31,799 nucleotides of DNA, taken from the NCBI GenBank assembly GCA_964579305.1, contig CAZOGY010000026.1, forward strand, positions 1 to 31,799, given 5' to 3'. Of the stretch, positions 23,489 through 31,799 are shown piece by piece. The position numbers and the translations under genes were made by a program. The number at the start of each line of letters is the position of its first letter. Position 1 is the first letter of the stretch. The notes under the pieces were generated by a model. That model had not been told where the DNA came from. It worked only from the letters and a program-made list of their open reading frames with translations, and did not search any database. Source of the DNA: JBCBWG01 sp964579305. Lineage in GTDB: Bacteria > Pseudomonadota > Alphaproteobacteria > Rhizobiales > Hyphomicrobiaceae.

Positions 23489-24742
23489 ATGGCACACGTT
23501 TCTGCCTGGTGCGTCGCCTCAACGCCCAGACTGGCCGATTGGCTCGTGCCAATCGCGGTGGTTGCGCTCCAAGGCTTCGCCGTTGCTCCGGCCGCAGCGC
23601 AGGGCTGGGCACCGCGCACCGAGACGCGGGCGGCGGTGATCACGTCGGCGCGCCTTAACGTCGGAAACGGCCGCACGCAGTTTGTGATGACGGCCAGCCA
23701 GGCCATCATTCCCAACGTGTTCACGCTCAGCGCGCCCTATCGGATCGTGATCGATATCGCCGATGTGGCCTTCCGGTTGCAGCCGCAAACCGGCCAACGC
23801 GGTCGCGGCCTCGTGCGCCAGTTTCGCTATGGTCTTCTGGCCCCCGGCCGCGGACGTATCGTGATCGATCTCGTCCGCCCGGCCCGCTTTGTCAGCAGGA
23901 TCGTGGAAGGTGCCGGTCGCACGGTCACGTTCATGCTCGATCTGGAGCCAGGCACGGCGCAAACCTTTCGCGACGATAGCGCCCCGCCAAGCCGGAAGAC
24001 GCCTCGGGCCCTGCGTCCGCCGCGCAGTGCACGGGCCAAGCGTGGGCCGCCGATCATCGTGATCGACCCGGGTCATGGCGGGGTCGACCCCGGCGCGATC
24101 GGCGATGGAGGGGCTGCGGAAAAAGCGATTACGCTCGCGGTTGCGCATGCCCTGCGCGCGGCCTTGAAGCGAACGCGGCGCTATCAAATCGTCATGACGC
24201 GCGCCACGGACGTTTATATCTCGCTCGACCGCCGCGTGGCGATCGCTGCAGAACTTGATGCTGACCTGTTCATTTCGCTGCACGCAGACGCGGTCGCAGA
24301 TGCGGCAGCAGCGCTCAGGACGCGCGGAGCATCGGTGTACACGCTGTCAGAGAACCCGAGTGACCGGAATGCCAGACGCGTTGCCGACCGGGAAAACGCG
24401 TCAGATGCGCTGGCCGGGCTGCGCACGGCCTCGACGTCGACCGACCTCGTGCGATCTATTTTGATCGATCTCATGCAACGCGAAAGCGCCGATCGGGCCT
24501 TTGTTTTTCGCGAAAAGCTGTTGGGCACCTTTCGCGGTCGCCTGCGGCTGTCTGGCGAACCGCGGCGGTCGGCCAACTTCCGGGTCCTCAGGCAGATTGC
24601 AACCCCGGCGGTGCTTGTCGAATTGGGCTACATGAGCAATCCGCAGGATCGCGCGCAACTGACGCGGCGGGCTTGGCAGACCCAGGTGGCAAGCGCCATC
24701 CAGGCCGCCATCGACGCCTTTTTCAAGCAATACCGCCGGTAA
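23489..24742 (+). CDS. amiC: N-acetylmuramoyl-L-alanine amidase, AmiC type (AMIN + Amidase_3)
   Basis: 417 residues from the ATG at 23489. Cleaves the bond between MurNAc and the stem peptide for septal peptidoglycan splitting in the periplasm. Signal peptide core WLVPIAVVALQGFAV with cleavage near PAAAQ-GWA (residue 38). The AMIN domain covers about 48-152 and targets the protein to septal peptidoglycan. The zinc amidase domain starts at about 188: IVIDPGHGGVDPG (H196), E211, SLHADA (H265), and the catalytic Glu in TPAVLVELGYMSN. The start is uncertain because no candidate has a good ribosome site; ATG 23468 would add seven residues. The upstream open frame runs through the gap and is not real. 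It heads the conserved amiC / PBP1A / prfB order. Confidence 0.93.
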   Translation: MAHVSAWCVASTPRLADWLVPIAVVALQGFAVAPAAAQGWAPRTETRAAVITSARLNVGNGRTQFVMTASQAIIPNVFTLSAPYRIVIDIADVAFRLQPQTGQRGRGLVRQFRYGLLAPGRGRIVIDLVRPARFVSRIVEGAGRTVTFMLDLEPGTAQTFRDDSAPPSRKTPRALRPPRSARAKRGPPIIVIDPGHGGVDPGAIGDGGAAEKAITLAVAHALRAALKRTRRYQIVMTRATDVYISLDRRVAIAAELDADLFISLHADAVADAAAALRTRGASVYTLSENPSDRNARRVADRENASDALAGLRTASTSTDLVRSILIDLMQRESADRAFVFREKLLGTFRGRLRLSGEPRRSANFRVLRQIATPAVLVELGYMSNPQDRAQLTRRAWQTQVASAIQAAIDAFFKQYRR

Positions 24743-25052
24743 GCGCCGGGCACGGCAGAGCGCGCTGCCATGGCAAAGGCGGCGCTAATGCGCATTGATG
24801 AAGACTGCGGGGACGATCTGGCTTGCGGCGGGCGGCTTGGCGTGCTGATCCAGGGCAGACGTTCATCGCTGCCTGAGCAATCTTAACGTGTGTAGGCTAT
24901 CACTGAAGCTCTTGTTTGCGGACAGATTGGCGGGTTCCTTTGAATTGCCGCGTCTGACGGGCTAAATGGGACAGAAGAATCTGTTGCAGGCCAAACCGGC
25001 CGCGCCGCGGTTGCGATCGTCGGCATCAACTGCGTTGCACAACGAGGGCCAC
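24743..25052. other. intergenic region amiC / PBP1A
   Basis: 310 bases. An in-frame extension of the PBP1A reading frame reaches 24966 but has no good ribosome site. I see no hairpin terminator or repeat of note. A promoter for the PBP1A gene may lie here, or it may be read from amiC. Confidence 0.3.
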
Positions 25053-27662
25053 ATGCATCCCGATATGCCGCTTGAGCCAGACCCGCGCGATTTGGCTGGA
25101 CGCCCGGGTGCTGCCGGATCTGGCGCTGCGTCCTCCAGACCGCCAAAACGCCTGAAAAAGAAAAAGCGTAAGACCGGCAAAGGCGGCAAGAAGCGCCCGA
25201 GCCTTCTGCTCAGCATCATCGGCTTTCTGTTTGCCGCCGGCGTGCTTGGCGTTGTGGTCGCCGGGGCGGGCGCGGGCTACATTGTGTGGAACGCGTCGAA
25301 GGATCTGCCGAGCTACGACAAGCTTTCGCGGTATGAGCCGCCGGTCATGACGCGTATTCACGCAAACGACGGTCAATTGATTGCAGAGTACGCGCGCGAG
25401 CGGCGCATCTTCGTGCCGATCAACGCGATTCCCAAGCGGGTCCTTGCAGCGTTCCTATCCGCCGAGGACAAGCGTTTCTTCGACCATAATGGCCTGGATT
25501 ACCGAGGCATTGCGCGCGCGGCGATCAAGTATGCGGAACGCAAGATCACGGGCCGCGGCAGCATTCAGGGCGCATCGACGATTACGCAGCAGGTCGCCAA
25601 GAACTTCCTTCTGTCGAGCGAGCGGACGTTCGACAGGAAGCTGAAGGAAGCCATTCTTGCGATCCGGATCGAAAGCGCGTTTTCCAAGGAAAAGATCCTC
25701 GAACTCTACTTGAACGAGATCTATTTGGGCATCGGCTCTTACGGCGTGGCTGCGGCCGCGTTGAATTACTTCAACAAAGAGCTGAAGGACCTGACGATTG
25801 AGGAAGCTGCCTACTTGGCTGTGCTGCCAAAGGCGCCAAACAACTACCATCCCTATAAGCACACCGAGCGCGCCAAAATCCGTCGCGACTGGGTGCTCGG
25901 CCAGATGGCCGAAAACGGCTACATCACCGCGGAAGAGGCCGAAGAAGCTCGGGCCAAGCCGTTGACGGTCGACCTGCGCCCGTTCGGCGCCCATATCTTT
26001 GCAGCCGAGTTTTTCGCAGAGGAAGTGCGCCGCTCGCTTGTTGCGCAATACGGCGAAGACAAGCTTTACGGCGGTGGCCTGTCAGTGCGCACAACGCTCG
26101 ATCCAGAGTTGCAGGGCGAGGCCCGCAAAGCGCTTGTTGACGGACTGGTCGGGTTCGACCGCCGGCGCGGCTGGCGCGGTCCGGTCACGAAGATCGACGT
26201 GAAGGGCGACTGGGGCCAGACGCTTGCCAAGCAAAAAGTGCCAAGCGACATCGAGCCATGGCGACTTGGGGTCGTGCTTTCGGTTGAAGCCAAGCGGATC
26301 GTCGTGGGACTGCGGCCGGAACGGCAGGCCGATCGCACGTTGCCGGATCAGCGCCAAGCCGTTGAGATCCCGCTCGACGGCTTGAAATGGGCCGGCAAGT
26401 TCCAAGGCACCGACAAGGCCAAAGGCCGTGCGCCGCGGCGGCCCAGCGAGGTCGTCGACATCGGCGATGTCATCTATGTCTCGCCGACGGACCCAACCAA
26501 TTTGGCCGGTGCTTGGGAGCTGATGCAGATCCCGGATGTCGGCGGCGGGTTGGTGGCGATGGATCCGCATACCGGGCGGGTGTTAGCCGTCGTCGGCGGG
26601 TTCTCTTTCTCCGTCAGCCAGTTTGACCGCGCGATCCAAGCCAAGCGCCAGCCGGGCTCCGCGTTCAAGCCTCTGGTCTACGCAACGGCGCTCGACAACG
26701 GCTATAAGCCGACGAGCATCGTTCTGGATGCGCCTATCGAGATCGAACAAGGTCCCGATAAAGAGGTCTGGCGGCCGCAAAACTATAACAAGTCGCGGTC
26801 ATACGGCCCATCGACGCTGCGGCTTGGCATCGAAAAATCGCGGAACCAGATGACGGTCCGGCTCGCCCAGGACATGGGTATGCCGCTGATCATCGAGTAC
26901 GCGCGACGGTTCGGCGTCTACGATAATCTGCTGCCCGTGCTGTCGATGTCTCTGGGGGCGGGTGAAACGTCCTTGTTGCGCATGGCAACGGCCTATTCCG
27001 CATTCGCGAACGGCGGCAAGAAGGTCAATGCGACGCTGATCGACCGTATCCAGGACCGTTGGGGCAAAACGATCTGGCGCCACGATCAACGCGTGTGTCA
27101 GGCCTGCGAAAGTGATCGTTTTGAAAGTGCCCAAGAGCCAAGCGTGGAAGATGACCGCCGCCAGATCATCGACCCGCACACCGCCTATCAGATGACGTCG
27201 ATGCTGCAGGGCGTCGTCAAGCGCGGTACGGCCACGTCCGTTGGCAAGGCACTGAAAGACTATTCGATCGCGGGCAAGACTGGCACGACCAACGAGAGCC
27301 GGGATACGTGGTTCGTTGGGTTCTCACCCGATCTCGTGGTGGCTGTCTATATCGGGTACGATACGCCGCAGCCAATGGGCAAGTCGGCGACCGGTGGTCA
27401 GCTTGCAGCGCCCATATTCACGCAATTCATGCAGGCGGCTTTGAAAGACAAGGCGCCAGTGCCGTTCCGGGTGCCGCCAGGCCTGAAGCTGATCCGTGTT
27501 GCGGTGAAAACGGGCCTGCGCTCGTCGTCGCGTAAAGGTACCATTCTTGAAGCGTTCAAGCCTTGGGAAGAGCCGGACGATCCCAACTCTTTCCTGGGTT
27601 TTGAGACGGACCAGACGTATTCAAACTCGTCGACGGTCGGGCGCGGGCGCGGCCTTTACTAG
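25053..27662 (+). CDS. mrcA: bifunctional penicillin-binding protein 1A
   Basis: 869 residues. Polymerises glycan strands and cross-links stem peptides. A basic cytoplasmic N-terminus with a lysine cluster (about 32-48) is followed by one membrane helix (about 50-78). The glycosyltransferase 51 domain holds catalytic E138 in SAEDKRFFDH and GASTITQQVAKN (173-184). An OB-like segment (about 375-480) separates it from the transpeptidase domain, with SxxK at S536-K539 (PGSAFKPL), SRN at 596-598 and KTGTT at 742-746. GAGGG lies about 3 bases before the chosen ATG; ATG 24966 would add 29 residues. The nearby pair VCQAC (in the C-terminal part of the transpeptidase domain) is unusual but not at the active site. 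It lies between amiC and prfB, as in many alphaproteobacteria. Confidence 0.95.
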   Translation: MHPDMPLEPDPRDLAGRPGAAGSGAASSRPPKRLKKKKRKTGKGGKKRPSLLLSIIGFLFAAGVLGVVVAGAGAGYIVWNASKDLPSYDKLSRYEPPVMTRIHANDGQLIAEYARERRIFVPINAIPKRVLAAFLSAEDKRFFDHNGLDYRGIARAAIKYAERKITGRGSIQGASTITQQVAKNFLLSSERTFDRKLKEAILAIRIESAFSKEKILELYLNEIYLGIGSYGVAAAALNYFNKELKDLTIEEAAYLAVLPKAPNNYHPYKHTERAKIRRDWVLGQMAENGYITAEEAEEARAKPLTVDLRPFGAHIFAAEFFAEEVRRSLVAQYGEDKLYGGGLSVRTTLDPELQGEARKALVDGLVGFDRRRGWRGPVTKIDVKGDWGQTLAKQKVPSDIEPWRLGVVLSVEAKRIVVGLRPERQADRTLPDQRQAVEIPLDGLKWAGKFQGTDKAKGRAPRRPSEVVDIGDVIYVSPTDPTNLAGAWELMQIPDVGGGLVAMDPHTGRVLAVVGGFSFSVSQFDRAIQAKRQPGSAFKPLVYATALDNGYKPTSIVLDAPIEIEQGPDKEVWRPQNYNKSRSYGPSTLRLGIEKSRNQMTVRLAQDMGMPLIIEYARRFGVYDNLLPVLSMSLGAGETSLLRMATAYSAFANGGKKVNATLIDRIQDRWGKTIWRHDQRVCQACESDRFESAQEPSVEDDRRQIIDPHTAYQMTSMLQGVVKRGTATSVGKALKDYSIAGKTGTTNESRDTWFVGFSPDLVVAVYIGYDTPQPMGKSATGGQLAAPIFTQFMQAALKDKAPVPFRVPPGLKLIRVAVKTGLRSSSRKGTILEAFKPWEEPDDPNSFLGFETDQTYSNSSTVGRGRGLY

Positions 27663-27841
27663 GGCCGGAAATTATCTGCCTTTCGCCGCAAGCGCGCCGA
27701 TCGCCGGGCGACGGATTCCTCGCCGCCTGAGTTTACAGCGCCGGCAAGCGCGCCTATATCGGCTGCCCGATTTGACGACCATCGCGGGGCTGTCCAGCCT
27801 CTGCGCGTGGCCGGGCAAGACCTGTCCAGGAGCCTTCGATC

Positions 27842-28976
27842 ATGAAAGCTGACACCCAAAAGCTGGTTGATGAAATCCGCGATGCCCTGGCCGTGCTGCG
27901 GAGGCATCTTTGACTGGGATACCGCTCAATCCCGGCTCGACGCGCTGAACGCAAAAGCTGAAGATCCTGATCTGTGGAACGATCCGGCCGCTGCACAAAA
28001 GACCATGCGCGAGCGTCAGATGCTGGAAAAGCAGATCGCATCATACTCCGAATTTGCCGGCGAATTTGATGACGCGCTGACACTCATCGAACTCGGCGAA
28101 GCGGAGAGCGACGAAGCCAGCGTGTCCGAAGGGGAAGCAGCGCTTGCGCGATTGCGCGACGAAGCATCACGGCGCGAGGTTGAAGCCCTGTTGTCCGGCG
28201 AGGCCGACGGAAACGACTCCTATCTGGAGATCCACGCTGGCGCTGGTGGCACCGAAAGCCAGGATTGGACGCAGATGCTCACGCGGATGTACATGCGGTG
28301 GGCCGAGGCGCGCGGCTATAAAGTCAAGCTGCTCGAAGAAAGCCCGGGCGAGGAAGCGGGTTTGAAGTCGGCCACTTTGGAGATCAAAGGCGAAAACGCG
28401 TACGGCTGGCTGAAGACGGAAAGTGGCGTGCACCGGCTTGTGCGGATCTCGCCATTCGATTCGGCTGCACGTCGCCACACGAGCTTTTCGTCGGTTTGGG
28501 TCTATCCGGTCGTTGACGACAATATCGAGATCGAAGTCGCCGAGAGCGATTGCCGGGTCGATACGTATCGCGCGTCGGGTGCTGGGGGCCAGCACGTCAA
28601 CACGACCGATTCAGCGGTCCGCATCACCCACGTGCCAACAGGTATCGTGGTTGCTTGCCAACAGGAGCGATCGCAACACAAGAACCGTGCGCAGGCCTGG
28701 TCGATGTTGAAAGCGCGGCTCTATGAGCGCGAATTGAAAATCCGCGAGGAGAAGGCCAACGCGGAACAGGCAGCCAAGAGCGATATCGGGTGGGGCCACC
28801 AGATCCGCTCGTATGTGCTGCAGCCATATCAGTTGGTGAAGGACGTGCGGACGGGCGTCGAGAAGGGCGATCCGCAAGCGGTTCTCGATGGCGGATTGGA
28901 TGACTTCATCGAAGCCGCTTTGATGCAACGCATGCGCGGCGAAACACCCGCCGAGGGCGTCGCGGACCTCGAATAG
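27842..28976 (+). CDS. prfB: peptide chain release factor 2, with programmed +1 frameshift
   Basis: 377 residues after recoding. Releases the finished protein at UGA and UAA. The first 23 codons (MKADTQKLVDEIRDALAVLRRHL) start at the ATG at 27842, with AGGAG 9 bases upstream, and end at an in-frame TGA at 27911. A +1 slip at CTT skips T27911 and continues with GAC-TGG-GAT into the long frame ending at 28976. The stop-codon-recognition tripeptide SPF is in RISPFDSAARR, and the catalytic GGQ is in RASGAGGQHVNTTDSAVR. The uninterrupted frame from 27867 alone would give a wrong N-terminus. It ends the amiC / PBP1A / prfB order. Confidence 0.97.
27900..27914 (+). promoter_or_regulatory. prfB: prfB programmed frameshift site
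   Basis: GGAGG (internal Shine-Dalgarno-like) followed by CAT, CTT, TGA, C. The classical signal is AGGGGGTATCTTTGAC; here the codon before CTT is CAT and the purine run is GGAGG. The slip occurs when RF2 is scarce and TGA is decoded slowly, giving feedback control of RF2. Confidence 0.95.
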
Positions 28977-29102
28977 CCTCATCTCCGGAGCGGGCGGGCG
29001 ATTGTGGCTGCCGCCGCGTCTACGCGAGCACCAAATGTAGCCGGAAGCTGACAGCGGGCCGGTGGTTGGTTGTTCGTGATGACGCCGCTACCAGGCGAAG
29101 GC

Positions 29103-29984
29103 TTATGGCAGGCGCGTGCGCGGTAGGAAGTCTAGCGAGGTCACAAAGTCGCTGCCCGTGTCGGAGCCATCACGCGCTGGCACAACGCCCAAGATCAGCA
29201 GCGGGCGCCCGAGGGCCCAATCGCGATAGATCGTTTGTGTGCCAGGTTTTGACGCTGCGGTCTGTGCCGTCGTGCGTGTTGCAGGCGTTGCAACGTGAAG
29301 CAGAGCATCGAACGCACGGGCGTCGTCGCTGCTGAGCACGGACTGGGCCTGTTTGCGAGCCGCTGGCATGTGAGCCGTGACAATGAACGTCGGCTCCATG
29401 CGGCGCACCTGCGCGACTGCTTCTGCCAGCGCTGTCTTCGAAGTCGGCCGATCGGCGCGCGCAAAGTCGATGACAACGCCGTCGGCACCGCTTTGAATGA
29501 TGGGACCAATCACCGCCTGGGCCTGCGCGGCTGCATCAGCGACCGCTTGCTTTGCCCCCGCATCTGCCGCTTTTGGCAATCCAAGCGCAGAGGCCGGCAA
29601 CCACGCCATGACAAGCCGTTTTTGGTCAGCCCGCCCACCGAATCGCAAGCGTCGCAGGCGTTTTTGTCCCTCGATCAATCCAGCCGCATTGGCCTGACGA
29701 ATCGGCACAATCACCAAATCGGCCGCTGCGAGGTTGCCGGACTGCGTTGCCGTCGGGATGTCGCGGCCATCGACTTGCCACGTGCCGGCCGCGGCGAGCC
29801 GCGATTCGCGGCGGTCGGCGATGGTGTCGGTGGTTGCCGACAGAATAACCGCAGCCATGGCAACGGAAACGCTCAACGCCGTGACGCCGACCACGATGCG
29901 TTTGATGATCTTGCCAAACGTCCAGCGTGTTCGGGCTGGGACATCCGCCGTCGCCGCGTCTATTTCGTCAGCCGTGTCACGCAT
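29103..29984 (-). CDS. membrane-anchored protein, unknown function
   Basis: 293 residues. A cytoplasmic N-terminus with a basic patch (TFGKIIKRI) is followed by one membrane helix at about 30-50 (VVGVTALSVSVAMAAVIL). The rest, about 240 residues, is probably periplasmic. It has an alternating strand/helix look: AADLVIVPIRQANAAGL, KRLVMAWLPASALG, IQSGADGVVIDFARADRP, FIVTAHMPAAR and LLILGVVPARDG. The ADGVVIDF strand ending in Asp resembles barrel-type sugar-binding or glycosidase folds, but I cannot support a family. GGTGGA lies about 6 bases before the ATG. It is convergent with prfB and divergent from the lysozyme-like gene. Confidence 0.75.
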   Translation of the reverse strand: MRDTADEIDAATADVPARTRWTFGKIIKRIVVGVTALSVSVAMAAVILSATTDTIADRRESRLAAAGTWQVDGRDIPTATQSGNLAAADLVIVPIRQANAAGLIEGQKRLRRLRFGGRADQKRLVMAWLPASALGLPKAADAGAKQAVADAAAQAQAVIGPIIQSGADGVVIDFARADRPTSKTALAEAVAQVRRMEPTFIVTAHMPAARKQAQSVLSSDDARAFDALLHVATPATRTTAQTAASKPGTQTIYRDWALGRPLLILGVVPARDGSDTGSDFVTSLDFLPRTRLP

Positions 29985-30353
29985 CGCACGTCCACCGGAA
30001 CATGGTTATCCACAATTGAGCGCTGCAAGCCTCTGCGCCGCAGTCCGGCAGGAATCAAGCCTGCGCGGCGAAGTTGCAGCGTGCGCTGCGATACGCGTTG
30101 CCGACATGCCGCGGTTGCGACATCCACGCCTCACTGCAACCCCCGATGGCGATAGCCGGTTCCAAGGGGCCGCCGGTCGCCAAACACGCAAACCCAGGCC
30201 AAGAGGCGGTCTGCGCGGGGCATTCCTGGGGCCGATTGCCCAAATCTGAGCATGGTTGAATGGCACCGCTGTGATCGTGGCGTCAGGCGCACGATGCGTG
30301 CTGGTTGCCGCGCCATCAGGCGTTCCCGATGTTGGCAAGGGCAAGGTTTCTCC
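29985..30353. other. divergent intergenic region
   Basis: 369 bases between divergent genes, so both promoters should be here. A perfect DnaA-box string TTATCCACA occurs once at 30006-30014. Nothing else (AT-rich tract, second box, repeats) suggests an origin. No gene is supported in this stretch. Confidence 0.35.
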
Positions 30354-31580
30354 GTGAGAGCTTCAGCAAAAATGACTGGTTTTCTCGCAAGCATCCGCAT
30401 GGCCACGCTCGTTTTATGGGTCATGGCAGCGACCGTTGCCGCTCATTCGACCGCCGCTGCCTCCTCAAAGCCGCTCGATGGGTTCTTGGAAACGCTATCG
30501 ACCCAGGATCGTGCGGAATTCGAGGCCTATTACGCGGCCATGACGTTTCACCGCGCGGCCGTGGATGCCTACTGGGCGAAAGTCAGCGCTATGCGCACGC
30601 AACGTCGCGCGCGCTTGCGGCGCGGGGGGAAGGCGACACCACGCGATTACGTGACTGAGTTCCCGCCCGAGTATAAGGGCCCCCGCGCGTCAAAACGGCT
30701 GTTGAAGCTTTGGGCTGCTTATCAATCCGATGGCCGGCGGCCGCAGCGTCGCCGCACGACCTACCCGACGGCTGCCGATTATATTGCGCTTGCGGAAAGG
30801 TATTACGGTTTCAAGCCAGAGCGTGTGCCGGAGCGCGAGTTCAAGCGCCGGTATGCGGCCGAAGCGCTTCGCCTGGGCTTGACGAAACGGCAGGTCGTTC
30901 GGGTCTATGCGCTGGAAACAGGTGGTTATGGCACAGCCGATATGGTCGCTGGTGTCAGTCCGCGCCATGGTCGTGGCCGTCCGATTTCGACCGCACTTGG
31001 CTATGCGCAGCTCCTGGCGGCGAACACGGTCAACGTGCTCCAAAGCTCCGGCAGCACATTTGTCAAACGACTTCAGACTTTGCGCAATCGTGCAAATGAT
31101 CCAGACCGGATTGCAAAACTGGACGCGAAAATAGTCTCCCTGCGCAAAATGTTGCGGGTTGCCAACGCTATTCCAAAACGTTGGTCAGCCCAGCGGAAAC
31201 TTGCGCGCACAGCGCGCGGGCGCGGCATGCATGCGATTAATATCGATGGCGACATCGGACCTTGGCTGCAGGTGCGCAAATTGCGGGGTGTGCGCGATTA
31301 TGGCACGCGCGCGGGCTATACCAGTCTGAAGAGCGAGCAGCTTGAATTGATGAACCTGGCAGGGCCCGGTACGGGTCTTGAAATGATGACGCCGACCGGC
31401 ATGAAAATGCCCACATCGAATTTCTTTTCCAGGCTCGGATATGAGCGCAACTCGGTTGTCCGTGGCCGCACGTCGGCGGAGTTGCTGGAAGCGCTTGGGG
31501 AGCGCATGGACCGGGCCGAACGCAACCCGGGCGCCCGCGAATTTGCTGAAGTGTTCGGCGAGTTACTGGCCGCACGTTGA
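30354..31580 (+). CDS. secreted lysozyme-like / transglycosylase-like protein, divergent
   Basis: 408 residues from a GTG with AAGG 7 bases upstream; ATG 30372 is an alternative without a clear site. Signal peptide core MATLVLWVMAATVAAHS with cleavage near TAAAS (residue 37). Residues about 40-170 are helical and very basic. The stretch VVRVYALETGGYGTADMVAG (about 181-200) followed by STALGYAQLLAANTVN resembles the ExGG ... GxxQ core of SLT-type lytic transglycosylases, making E188 the candidate catalytic acid. The usual downstream NxxxG/Y landmarks are not obvious, so activity is unproven. The C-terminal part includes GLEMMTPTGMKMPTSNFFSRLGYERN. It is probably periplasmic. Confidence 0.8.
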   Translation: MRASAKMTGFLASIRMATLVLWVMAATVAAHSTAAASSKPLDGFLETLSTQDRAEFEAYYAAMTFHRAAVDAYWAKVSAMRTQRRARLRRGGKATPRDYVTEFPPEYKGPRASKRLLKLWAAYQSDGRRPQRRRTTYPTAADYIALAERYYGFKPERVPEREFKRRYAAEALRLGLTKRQVVRVYALETGGYGTADMVAGVSPRHGRGRPISTALGYAQLLAANTVNVLQSSGSTFVKRLQTLRNRANDPDRIAKLDAKIVSLRKMLRVANAIPKRWSAQRKLARTARGRGMHAINIDGDIGPWLQVRKLRGVRDYGTRAGYTSLKSEQLELMNLAGPGTGLEMMTPTGMKMPTSNFFSRLGYERNSVVRGRTSAELLEALGERMDRAERNPGAREFAEVFGELLAAR

Positions 31581-31627
31581 GATCGTCAGTCAGGATCGGC
31601 CTGCACCTTCGCAAGGCGCGGGACGAA

Positions 31628-31653
31628 AGGGGCGCGCAAGGCTTGCGCCCTCC
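31628..31653. terminator. bidirectional terminator-like hairpin
   Basis: GGGCGC(GC)AAG pairs with CTTGCGCCC with a two-base bulge and lies in the convergent gap. It is flanked by an A-run on the left and a short T-run (CCTTT) on the right, suiting both converging genes. Confidence 0.5.
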
Positions 31654-31682
31654 TTTGCAATGCAATCGGACCTGCATTTGCA

Positions 31683-31799
31683 CTAGCTGACGGCAGCGTG
31701 TGCTTTGAGTTTGGCAAGCGTCGGCTCAAGCGTTGGCAATGACTGCTCAAACAGCGTCTCGCCGGCCGCCTTCAATCGCGCGATGTTTTTTCGGCTTGC
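31683..31799 (-). CDS. partial CDS, C-terminal 38 residues, product not recognised
   Basis: Read on the minus strand from the window edge, 38 codons lead to a TAG at 31683-31685. The end reads SRKNIARLKAAGETLFEQ..., a helical, Lys/Glu/Leu-rich tail closing with KAHAAVS. Most of the gene lies outside the window. The placement after a terminator-like hairpin and the coding-like composition support it; no family can be assigned. Confidence 0.5.
   Translation of the reverse strand, partial: ASRKNIARLKAAGETLFEQSLPTLEPTLAKLKAHAAVS

Noticed and set aside
30006..30014. perfect DnaA box TTATCCACA
   Set aside because: A single 9-base match without a second box, AT-rich tract or neighbouring origin genes is expected by chance and does not indicate an origin.
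29295..30155. 286-codon plus-strand open frame opposite the membrane-anchored protein
   Set aside because: The minus-strand frame has a ribosome site and a proper membrane helix; this one has neither.

Overview
ORGANISM. This is GC-rich, gene-dense chromosomal DNA whose gene content and order fit an alphaproteobacterium, most likely in the Hyphomicrobiales (Rhizobiales). The clues are the run NDUFA12 / DUF2155 / aat / accC-accB / dsbA-like / M48-TPR / aminotransferase followed by rne / amiC / PBP1A / prfB, an alphaproteobacterial-style RNase E with an acidic insertion in its S1 domain, and a long class II (cobalamin-dependent) ribonucleotide reductase. I cannot name a genus. There is no rRNA, tRNA, insertion sequence, prophage or CRISPR array. 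One 100-N assembly gap lies at 23254-23353. LAYOUT. (1) 1-2770: methionine and purine salvage. It holds a partial mtnA with a small zinc-ribbon gene in front of it, a small secreted six-cysteine protein, apt with a TTG start, and a divergent single-TM protein. (2) 2840-5912: accessory genes on the minus strand. An NAD(P)-binding oxidoreductase with a C-terminal SAF-like domain is paired with a RidA-family protein that lacks the catalytic arginine, followed by two short proteins I do not recognise. (3) 6113-9853: nrdJ, with a strong hairpin after the stop codon. (4) 10383-17097: the conserved alphaproteobacterial block: NDUFA12-like complex I subunit, DUF2155 secreted protein, Aat, the AccC/AccB pair of acetyl-CoA carboxylase, a membrane-anchored DsbA/ScsC-like thiol oxidoreductase, and a periplasmic M48-TPR protease. 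(5) 17298-22548: PLP aminotransferase convergent with rne. (6) 22549-28976: a long rne/amiC divergent region containing the gap, then amiC, PBP1A and prfB with its programmed +1 frameshift. (7) 28977-31799: two poorly characterised envelope proteins, one membrane-anchored and one secreted with a lysozyme-like motif, plus the C-terminal end of a further minus-strand gene. HOW THEY FIT TOGETHER. The window is mainly housekeeping: nucleotide supply (nrdJ, apt, mtnA), fatty-acid initiation (accBC), envelope construction and quality control (amiC, PBP1A, DsbA-like, M48), RNA turnover (rne) and translation or protein turnover (prfB, aat). I did not find a clear new multi-gene system. The most unusual items are the secreted protein with mirror-symmetric cysteine spacing, the Arg-less RidA beside a SAF-domain oxidoreductase, the roughly 345-residue acidic insert in RNase E with a long structured leader, and the divergent lysozyme-like protein.
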